Shown here one piece after another: positions 52,079-59,086 of a stretch of DNA of 64,000 nt. Origin of the DNA: Lewinellaceae bacterium (GTDB lineage: Bacteria; Bacteroidota; Bacteroidia; Chitinophagales; Saprospiraceae); assembly GCA_016713985.1 (NCBI GenBank), contig JADJOD010000010.1:1-64000 (forward strand). The letters are read 5' to 3'. The translations under genes were made by a program, and so were the position numbers. How positions within the stretch are numbered: the stretch's first letter is position 1; every line of letters starts with the position of its first letter. The notes under the pieces were generated by a model that searched no databases, was not told the origin of the DNA, and worked only from the letters and a program-made list of their open reading frames with translations.

Positions 52079-54258
52079 ATGGGAACAATAATCGATGCAA
52101 TCCTGAAAATCTTTCCCCTGGCTTCCTGGCTGGAACAAAAGGGCCTTAGCAAAGAAGTCGCCGCAGGCCTTTCCGTGCTGATACTGTTCGTGTTGTTTTG
52201 GCTGGCGACCTACTACGGGAAGATGTTTGCGCAATGGGTTATCAATTCGAGGGCGGCCAAAGACCTGAAACCGCAATTCGATTATGGGATGGTGCGCCAT
52301 GCCACGCGTATTTATATCCCTACGCAATACCAAAATGCCTCTCCGACCAGGCAGGAAGAACCGGGATTCACGCATCAGTACGTTGCCCGAAACCCGCTCA
52401 TCCCGTTTTTTATCAAAACTGCTTTCAACGAAAAGATAGACGGAGAACGGTTTTATCTCATACTCGCCGACTCGGGCATGGGCAAAACCACGTTCATGCT
52501 TAATCTGTATGTCCGGTATTTTTCCCCATTCAACCGCCACCGGAAATACAAGATGCGGCTTTTCCGGTTTTCACACCCGGATACGATGGCCGAGATAAAG
52601 GCTATCCCGAAAGAAGAGGTTAAAAATACGATTTTGCTGCTCGATGCACTGGATGAAGACCCTAATATCGTATCGAAAGACCCCGGCGTCACGGATGCCG
52701 AGGCATTCCAGAACCGGGTGGATGAAATCATTGAGGTTACCCGGAATTTTTGTGAAGTAGTCATGACTTGCCGCACACAGTATTTCCCCGGGCAGGAAGA
52801 CAACCCGTACGAACTGAACGTGCGGCGCCCCGACGAAAAAGGTTTTTACATCTTAAATAAACTGTACATCTCCCCCTTCACCGACCGGGAAGTAAAGCAA
52901 TACCTGAATAAAAAGTTTGGATTCCTGCGCCCCTGGAACAACGCAAAAAAAGCACGCGCTGAGCGGGTCGTCAGCCAATCCCGGCATTTGATCATGCGTC
53001 CCATGATGCTCAGTTATATCGATTACCTGGTCGACGATAACCGCGTGTACCATTCCCAGTATGATATCTATGAAACCCTGATTGAAAAATGGCTGCTTCG
53101 TGAAGCCGAAAAACGCAAACACATCCCGGACCGGGAAAAGTTTATCAACGATTTGCGCCGGGTTTCGCAACAAACCGGCGTCGCCATTTATGAAACGTGG
53201 AAACAGGGACGCCGGATGCATCTCACAAAAGAGGAGGCAGTCGGCATCGCCGGGCAAAACCAGGTTGATTTAAAACCGGAAGAAGTTACCGGCCAGTCAC
53301 TGCTCACCTGCGACGGCGCGGGCAACTGGAAATTTGCTCACAAGTCCATCATGGAGTTTTTCCTGGCAAAAGAAGTTATGGAGGATTTTAAGCGGTATAA
53401 AGCATTCAATTTTACAGGAATGGACATGGCCCGGCGTTTCTGCCGGGACCGGGGTTTGCCGGAGTTATTACTGATTAAAGGTGGAAGATTCCTCATGGGC
53501 AGCCCTCCAGATGAAGCGGACAGAAGAGAGGATGAAACGCAACATCCGGTTGAGGTCAGCGATTTTTACATGTCTGCTTATACCGTTACCCTGGGGCAGT
53601 TTGAGTTGTTTATCAAAGAAAGTAACTATCAAACCGACGCGGATAAAGACGGCGGAAGTTATATGTGGAATGGAAAAGAATGGAAGAAAAAGGCGGGCAT
53701 CAACTGGCGTTGCGATGAAAAAGGCGCATTGCAAACGGATAAAGAACACCCGGTCATCCACGTGAGTTGGAATGATGCCAATGCTTATTGCGAATGGTTG
53801 AGCCAAAAATTGCAGGTTACATTCCGGCTGCCCACGGAAGCCGAATGGGAATATGCCTGTCGCGCCGGGACGGATACACCCTTCCATACCGGCAATAATT
53901 TGACCACCGATCAGGCAAATTATAACGGCAATTTCCCGTATTCGGGCAACCCGAAAGGCCGTTTCCTGAAAAAGACGACCCCCGCAGGAATTTACCCGCC
54001 CAATGCCTGGGGATTATACGATATGCACGGGAATGTGTTTGAATGGTGCTGCGATTGGTATGGCAAAGATTATTACGATCGATGTAAAATAACGGGGGCA
54101 GTAAAAACCCCCTCGGTCCGGATCAAGGCGACTGCCGCGTGTATCGCGGCGGCAGTTGGAGCTTCGACGCGCGGTATTGCCGCGCCGCCAATCGCGGCGA
54201 CAACCCGCCGGAGGGCCGGAACAGCAATATCGGCTTCCGCCTCGTCAGTCCTTTCTAG
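52079..54258 (+). CDS. DGR target protein 2: membrane-anchored NACHT-type NTPase with FGE/C-type-lectin domain ending in VR2
   Basis: The protein starts at ATG 52079 (an in-frame TTG at 52073 is less likely). A membrane helix at ~28-47 (AGLSVLILFVLFWLATYYG) is followed by a NACHT-like NTPase with Walker A ADSGMGKTT (130-138) and Walker B TILLLDALDE (184-193). VVMTCRTQYFPG and a helical module ending WKFAHKSIMEFFLAKEV complete this part. From ~460 an FGE/C-type-lectin domain follows: LLIKGGRFLMGSPPDEAD, HPVIHVSWNDANAYCEWLS, FRLPTEAEWEYACRAG and LYDMHGNVFEWCCDWYG. The visible frame shifts away at about 54103-54107 (five A). One A more restores NPLGPDQGDCRVYRGGSW and the stop at 54258, giving ~726 residues. 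NTPase and lectin lie on the same side of the membrane, unlike target 1. Confidence 0.9.
54125..54258 (+). repeat. DGR variable repeat 2 (VR2)
   Basis: This 134-bp stretch aligns to the TR without gaps, with 16 changes. Fifteen are at template adenines and one is T to C (silent, GCT to GCC). It encodes GDCRVYRGGSWSFDARY and onward to GFRLVSPF at the end of target 2. At several variable codons VR1 and VR2 differ from each other, showing separate mutagenesis events. The 3' 30 bp equal the template exactly. Confidence 0.95.
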
Positions 54259-54449
54259 TCAGTTGGTCTGCCTGTCCGGGCATTCCTGTGAGCAAAAAAG
54301 GAAGCGACATCCATCGCAGTGCCGGCGGGGAGGGAGTGGGCGACCGACCGGCGGTACGGCGTATGGATGGAGCCAATCGGAAGCGGGGCGGAATGGGGCT
54401 GTAGCCCCAAATTTTTTTTTTGAAAACATACCTGTTCAGCACAGGGGCA
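54259..54449. repeat. 191-bp VR2 downstream flank, duplicate of the VR1 flank
   Basis: It is nearly identical to 50078-50261, up to CCTGTTCAGCACAGGGGCA, where similarity ends. It includes the 15-bp segment found inverted behind the TR (54279-54293) and a terminator hairpin. The uncorrected reading frame of target 2 runs through it to 54556 but encodes no recognisable domain. Confidence 0.85.
54395..54421 (+). terminator. Terminator-like hairpin after DGR target 2
   Basis: The hairpin GGGGCTGTAGCCCC is followed by A and ten T. It is the counterpart of 50211-50233 and probably ends the target 2 transcript. Confidence 0.75.
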
Positions 54450-54567
54450 GCATTGGTGTTTTTGCTTTGGAACAGATGCTTTTCGAGGAGAGGTGGGGTT
54501 GTGCCAAAAGTGGTATTAATTGCACAAGAGAACTGGAGCGGGAAATATTATTTTGATTCACGTAGGA

Positions 54568-54606
54568 CATAGAAATTCCATGTTTTCAAAACATGGAATT
54601 TCTGTG
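54568..54606. terminator. Long perfect inverted repeat, likely bidirectional terminator
   Basis: The arm AGAAATTCCATGTTTT at 54571-54586 and its exact complement at 54588-54603 are separated by one base, and pairing extends outward past one mismatch. It lies after the DGR island, in a ~340-bp stretch (54560-54902) where I find no convincing gene. A 79-codon minus-strand frame at 54628-54867 has no recognisable features. Confidence 0.65.
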
Positions 54607-54902
54607 CGCCCAGCGAAATATAATTTTTCAAGTTCCGCCAGAATCAATACTCAAAGACTTTTGATACAACCCCATCCCGGCCTGTTTTTGAGATGCCACC
54701 CCTCCATACTTCCGGGATGACACCTCAAAAACGCTCACCGGAATAAACGAACGAAAATTCCGGGATGACTCATTTTCACGACGCCACATCCGCCCGGTTT
54801 TCGTCTCTTCGTTCATAAGCAAAGCCGGATGGCTGTCGCTGAACAGAATTTGCTTTTGCTTTTTCACGATTTATCCTGAATTTTGCAAAAAAGCGGCATA
54901 AT

Positions 54903-55316
54903 ATGCAAACAATAGAAATTCAGAAAGGTGTCCGTGTCGGCTTTGAAGACCTGTTAAACGGAGTGTCCGGGATGGACACTTCCGTGTTGGAAAAGTTGAT
55001 GGACACGGTGGGGCAAATCTTGGCTGGGCGGAAAAACCCGTCGCCGGTGGAGCGGGAAAAGGAATTGCTGGAGCGGATAGAAACTGTTGTCCCCGCATTT
55101 GTCCGGGAACGTTACAAGCGACTTCACATGAAACTCCAAAAGGGGAAGATTTCGGAGGCGGAGCATCAGGAATTGTTGCAAATTGTTGCATTTATGGAGG
55201 AAATGGCCGTTGTTCGTCTCCACTTGATGGCGGAGTTGGCTGCCCTGCGGCAGGTATCGCTAAAAACAGTAGCGGAACAGCTCCGAAAAAAACGCTATGG
55301 CCATGCCAAGGCGTAA
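54903..55316 (+). CDS. Small helical protein of unknown function, partner of the HNH gene
   Basis: The 137-residue protein is mainly alpha-helical with several amphipathic helices (DLLNGVSGMDTSVLEKLMDT, VVPAFVRERYKRLHMKLQ, HQELLQIVAFMEEMAVVRLH). Its coding end overlaps the HNH start by up to 20 bp, so the two are translated together. Pairs of such a helical protein and an HNH nuclease are seen in Bacteroidota and Cyanobacteria, with no proven role. It may bind or restrain the nuclease (inference). Confidence 0.7.
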   Translation: MQTIEIQKGVRVGFEDLLNGVSGMDTSVLEKLMDTVGQILAGRKNPSPVEREKELLERIETVVPAFVRERYKRLHMKLQKGKISEAEHQELLQIVAFMEEMAVVRLHLMAELAALRQVSLKTVAEQLRKKRYGHAKA

Positions 55317-55728
55317 ATTTGCGCTCTCAAAGCGACTTTTCATTGCCGCCCGGGCGGACTTCCTGTGCGAATACTGCCACACGCCCGAAGATTTTTCGCC
55401 CGATTTGTTCAATATCGAACATGTAATTCCACTTTTGCACGATGGTACCGACGAGGACGGCAACCTGGCCTATGCTTGCGGAGGCTGTAATGGAAACAAG
55501 CATGGCCATGTTGCCTGGGATGATCCACAAACAGGCGTACATACTTCGCTTTTCCACCCAAGAAATGACAATTGGCAAGAGCATTTTTCTTGGAATGAAG
55601 ACCTCACGCTTTTGCTCGGCTCAACCCCGAAAGGGCGAGCAACCATTGATCTGCTGGAAATGAACAGGCTGGGCTTGGTCAATTTGCGAAAAGCATTGTT
55701 GGCTTATGGCGCGCATCCGGGCAAGTAG
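55297..55728 (+). CDS. HNH endonuclease
   Basis: The 143-residue protein has the zinc and HNH motifs in order: CEYCHTPED, NIEHVIPLLHDGTDEDGNLAYAC and GGCNGNKHGH. It begins MAMPRRKFALSKRLF, or six bases later at the second Met. It overlaps the preceding helical gene. The short length and lack of other domains fit stand-alone HNH proteins of unclear biology (restriction, homing or toxin-like). Its place right after the DGR/conflict island may or may not be meaningful. Confidence 0.87.
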   Translation: MAMPRRKFALSKRLFIAARADFLCEYCHTPEDFSPDLFNIEHVIPLLHDGTDEDGNLAYACGGCNGNKHGHVAWDDPQTGVHTSLFHPRNDNWQEHFSWNEDLTLLLGSTPKGRATIDLLEMNRLGLVNLRKALLAYGAHPGK

Positions 55729-55779
55729 CAACCGGCGCGCCGCGGCAGGGGAATTTTGATGCGTTTGCCCTGGGCTCTA

Positions 55780-55933
55780 TCCCCCGGGAACGGCGGGCTA
55801 CCCATCAAAACGGAGAAAGAAACATCTGAGATGCACAACACATCATCAGGAAGAATAAAATCTCCAGGAACCAGTTGTTTTTGGCCAATTAGATGATGAT
55901 GTTTGAATCGAGCAAGAGTTTACGACCACTCAT
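55780..55933 (-). pseudogene. PIN-domain toxin remnant (VapC-like), truncated and frameshifted
   Basis: From ATG 55933 the frame reads MSGRKLLLDSNIII and then hits TAA (55889-55891). The start is the standard PIN opening with the first catalytic Asp. One base added there would continue as IGQKQLVPGDFILPDDVLCI and SDVSFSVLMG, again PIN-like. Similarity ends at about residue 45-50, so the rest of the domain (further acidic residues) is gone. It overlaps the end of the antitoxin gene, the normal toxin place. A decayed toxin next to a preserved antitoxin. Confidence 0.65.
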
Positions 55934-56177
55934 CGCGTTGTTGGTTTTGCCAAGCTACCGGATCGGATATGTTCTGGAAAAGCGGTTTTGATTGCTGTTG
56001 CAATACTTGCTGCAAAAGGGCTAATTGGCTGCCCGGTTGTGTGGAAGATGATTCAGCAGGTGTTACTATGTGTACCGTTTTATTATTCGGAGCAACCTGC
56101 ACAATTTTGACATAGTCCAGCGTCCTCAGGAATTGCAGCAGCACCGCGTATCGGCTTTCTTCTATATTCAAAACCAA
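55920..56177 (-). CDS. Antitoxin-like small protein (partner of a lost PIN toxin)
   Basis: This 85-residue protein begins MVLNIEESRYAVLLQFLRTLDYVKIV and ends with PLFQNISDPVAWQNQQRDEWS. Both the 'FLQFLRTLDYV' start and the '(I)xDPVxWQxxxRDEW' end are typical of antitoxins that precede PIN toxins in Bacteroidota. The middle is Ser/Gln-rich. The toxin frame overlapping its 3' end is truncated. It may now be a free antitoxin against related toxins elsewhere. Confidence 0.72.
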   Translation of the reverse strand: MVLNIEESRYAVLLQFLRTLDYVKIVQVAPNNKTVHIVTPAESSSTQPGSQLALLQQVLQQQSKPLFQNISDPVAWQNQQRDEWS

Positions 56178-56224
56178 TTGTTGCCTGACTCAAATTTTTT
56201 ACAAAAATACGATTTTATCGGAGA

Positions 56225-56857
56225 TTAAGAACCCGTTTTCACCCCCACATAAACAAAATACTGCCACAACCCCAGCCACGCCGGGGCGATCTCGAGCAGT
56301 TCGGTCCTGAACTGCGCTTGCAGCAGCGGCAGGAGATGCCCGTCCATACGAACGTGGTTTTTGCCCATCCACCAGCGGAAAATACGACTCGGGCTGTAGT
56401 GAAAATCAACAACGGCGATCCGCCCGCCCTCGGGCAGGTCGTGCCAGGCGCGCCGGACGGCCTGCTCCCAGCCGGGGTTGAACATGGTGAGCGCGTAGGA
56501 AAAAAGGATAAAATCGGGCCGGACAGGGGTGGGCGCGGCGCCGTACGCCTGCTCGACCAACTGCACCCGTTGCGGAAAGGTGGAAACGGCTTTCGAGGCC
56601 TGTTCGAGCATGTCTTTTGATACGTCCAGCCCGGTCAGTTGCAGCGCCGGAAACTGCCGGGCCAAAAAACGCAGGTTGTGACCGGTGCCGCAGCCCACCT
56701 CGAGCAACTGTTGCGCCCGGTCGGCGCGCACCGGCAGCTGATTCAGGATGGAGGTCCTGCCGAACAGGAACAACCAGCGTGTTGCGTCGTATATCCGGGC
56801 GTGCAGCCGGTAGTAGGCGCGCATCGTGGTGGGTTGATTTGTTCCTGGATTGTCCAT
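56225..56857 (-). CDS. btaB: BtaB-like S-adenosylmethionine-dependent N-methyltransferase (betaine-lipid synthesis)
   Basis: The 210-residue class I methyltransferase has motif I LLEVGCGTGHNLRFLA near 51-66 and GLDVSKDML as the acidic loop. RPDFILFSYALTMFNPGWEQ and GRIAVVDFHYSPSRIF follow. These are features of BtaB, which methylates diacylglyceryl-homoserine three times to give DGTS. The BtaA gene lies 15 bp upstream on the same strand. The pair forms the complete two-step pathway of betaine lipid synthesis from diacylglycerol and SAM, often used to replace phospholipids under phosphate shortage. Confidence 0.87.
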   Translation of the reverse strand: MDNPGTNQPTTMRAYYRLHARIYDATRWLFLFGRTSILNQLPVRADRAQQLLEVGCGTGHNLRFLARQFPALQLTGLDVSKDMLEQASKAVSTFPQRVQLVEQAYGAAPTPVRPDFILFSYALTMFNPGWEQAVRRAWHDLPEGGRIAVVDFHYSPSRIFRWWMGKNHVRMDGHLLPLLQAQFRTELLEIAPAWLGLWQYFVYVGVKTGS

Positions 56858-56872
56858 AACCGGGCGCCGGGT

Positions 56873-58030
56873 TCAGATTTCACCCAGCCAGGTGCCGGCG
56901 TAGGTGCCTACCCGGTCGTTGGCCTGCGAACGGGCGCTGGCCACCGGATCAAAACGCACCCGCTCCCGCACAAAAGCCGGCAGGAATTCCGGGTTGAAAG
57001 CGGCCGTCCGGAACAAAACACGCGCACCCGGGGCGGCATTTTCGATGATCAGTTGCCATTCTTCGTCGAGTGCCCGTTGCCGCTTGGCCGCAAGCCAGTC
57101 CTGGTGATCGAGCAGAACGAAGTGGGTGTACCTGCCCGGATGTTTTTTCAAATAATCGCTGAGGGTGCCGGTGTAGCTGTCGATGCGCGCGCTCCGGCTT
57201 TGCAAGGTGTCGAAATATTCTTTTTTGAGGTAATTCGGGCAACAATCGGCCTCATAACGCCCGAAAAAGTACAATTTCCAGAAATAATTGTCGGCGAGCG
57301 GCAATTCGGTAAACACATGCCGCAGGCATTGGCGGATATATCCCGCCATGCCGTCCGGAAACAGGGTGGCGGCGAGGTATTGCTGACTTTTGGGTACGCC
57401 GAGCATACTTTGCACAAGGTGTTGCCGAACCAGCCACTGAACAAAACCATTGAGGAAAAGTGGTTCTAAGCGGTTGTACCAGTCGGCCTGTTCGTGCACA
57501 GTTTTTGCTTCAAACAACCCCATCATCAGTCGGGCGGCTTCGGGCCGGCTCAGTATCCATTGCCGGATGATCCAGGCCACCGTGCCGCAGCTGCCATGCC
57601 AGTAAAACGATTTCCGAAGGCCTTTTCCGCTGAAATAGTGCAGGTTGCGTTCCCAGTACAAGGTCGCATAAGCATCGGGCAGCCGTTTGCGCAGACCCTC
57701 GTAGAAAATTTCTTTTGCCCGGGGACTGACCCCGTTGCCAAAAAACTCAAACAGGGTAGCATGGCTTCCTTCTTCCAGCAAGGCTATTTTTAAAAGCAGC
57801 AGCGCATTTTGCCGCGGGTTGATGTCCACACAATGGATGGCGGCGGGGTCGTCGAGCAGGTAATCCAGGGCATTACAACCGGCGCTGGTGAGCATCACGA
57901 TCCGGCTTTCGCTGTTCAGGTTCAATAACTGCCGGTCGCAGCGCGGATCTTCCCAACAGGCGTTATACACCAAGCTGTTGCCGTGTATCTGGCGAAAAAC
58001 GTTTTCGTTGATGTTGTGCGATATTCCCAT
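56873..58030 (-). CDS. btaA: BtaA-like SAM:diacylglycerol 3-amino-3-carboxypropyltransferase
   Basis: The 385-residue protein of the DUF3419/BtaA family starts at 58030 (MGISHNINENVF). SLVYNACWEDPRCDRQLL and MLTSAGCNALDYLLDDPAAIHCVDINPRQ are the BtaA SAM-binding core, and HFVLLDHQDWLAAKRQ is further down. It moves the aminocarboxypropyl group of SAM to diacylglycerol, producing diacylglycerylhomoserine at the inner membrane. It is the first gene of the btaA-btaB pair. A few in-frame codons upstream (to 58051) are less likely. No Pho-box recognised. Confidence 0.92.
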   Translation of the reverse strand: MGISHNINENVFRQIHGNSLVYNACWEDPRCDRQLLNLNSESRIVMLTSAGCNALDYLLDDPAAIHCVDINPRQNALLLLKIALLEEGSHATLFEFFGNGVSPRAKEIFYEGLRKRLPDAYATLYWERNLHYFSGKGLRKSFYWHGSCGTVAWIIRQWILSRPEAARLMMGLFEAKTVHEQADWYNRLEPLFLNGFVQWLVRQHLVQSMLGVPKSQQYLAATLFPDGMAGYIRQCLRHVFTELPLADNYFWKLYFFGRYEADCCPNYLKKEYFDTLQSRSARIDSYTGTLSDYLKKHPGRYTHFVLLDHQDWLAAKRQRALDEEWQLIIENAAPGARVLFRTAAFNPEFLPAFVRERVRFDPVASARSQANDRVGTYAGTWLGEI

Positions 58031-58124
58031 GTGAATAAGGTGGCAAAGCACCTTTTGGTTCCAAAGACAAAAGTAGGAGGCTTCCGGTAAAGTCGGGCCA
58101 ATGTTGGGGTTATAAAATGATTAA

Positions 58125-58334
<210 letters not shown>

Positions 58335-58787
58335 TCATAACTCTCTTCTTCGTCGGAAAAACTCCCGGAGCAAAACGGCACATTCGTCTTCCAGAACACC
58401 CAGTTCGAGCCGGGTTTTGGGATGCAGGAGCGATTTGCCGCCCGACAGCATAAAGCCGCGTTTGTCGTCGGAAGCGCCGTAGACGATCCGGCCGATTTGT
58501 GCCCAGGCGAGTGCGCCGGCGCACATAACGCAGGGTTCCAGCGTTACAAAAAGGGTGCAGTCCTGGAGATATTTACTGCCGAGGTGCCCGGAAGCAGCCG
58601 TGAGTGCGAGAATTTCGGCATGGGCCGTTACGTCGGTAAGTTGTTCCGTTTGGTTGTGGGCCCGGGCAATGATCCGGTTGTCGCAGGTGATGACCGCGCC
58701 CACGGGCACTTCATCGGCCTCAAAGGCTTTTTGCGCTTCGGCAAGCGCCTGTTTCATAAAATAGGTATCGGAATGCACGGATAACAT
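58335..58787 (-). CDS. tadA: tRNA-specific adenosine deaminase TadA-type nucleoside deaminase
   Basis: The 150-residue protein starts at 58787 (MLSVHSDTYFMKQALAEAQK). Zinc ligands are in AHAEILAL (His56, Glu58) and LEPCVMCAGAL (Cys86, Cys89). EVPVGAVI and HNQTEQLTDVTAHAE are typical of TadA rather than of guanine or cytosine deaminases. It makes inosine at position 34 of tRNA-Arg(ACG) and is normally essential. The longer in-frame start at 58904 lies in unconserved sequence. Confidence 0.93.
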   Translation of the reverse strand: MLSVHSDTYFMKQALAEAQKAFEADEVPVGAVITCDNRIIARAHNQTEQLTDVTAHAEILALTAASGHLGSKYLQDCTLFVTLEPCVMCAGALAWAQIGRIVYGASDDKRGFMLSGGKSLLHPKTRLELGVLEDECAVLLREFFRRRREL

Positions 58788-59086
58788 GGCGGCAAATAAA
58801 CTACTTTCCTGAGGTTTGGTGCAAATTTTGACGGGAAGCAATTTATTTAACGCTTTCCGGTCATAAGTGGTAAGACGGAAATCTTTTCCGTCTAAATGAT
58901 TCATTATCAGAATGTTTCGATGAGAATTAGTGTCATTGGTTTTGCCCGCTTACTTAAAAGTGTAAATTCGCCATACCCGCGATACCGGCAGGCGCGCGAC
59001 GGAGGCATATCATAACCAAACCCTGACAGGATTGTTTTGTTATTTTTGGAACAGGATTTTTCAGGCACACACTAAATCCATTGAAT

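Noticed and set aside
51869..52540. 223-codon minus-strand open frame between TR and target 2
   Set aside because: It overlaps the start of the target 2 gene on the other strand and shows no recognisable domain; the first part is structured non-coding sequence.
54628..54867. 79-codon minus-strand frame
   Set aside because: No motif, no start context and low-complexity content; left as intergenic.
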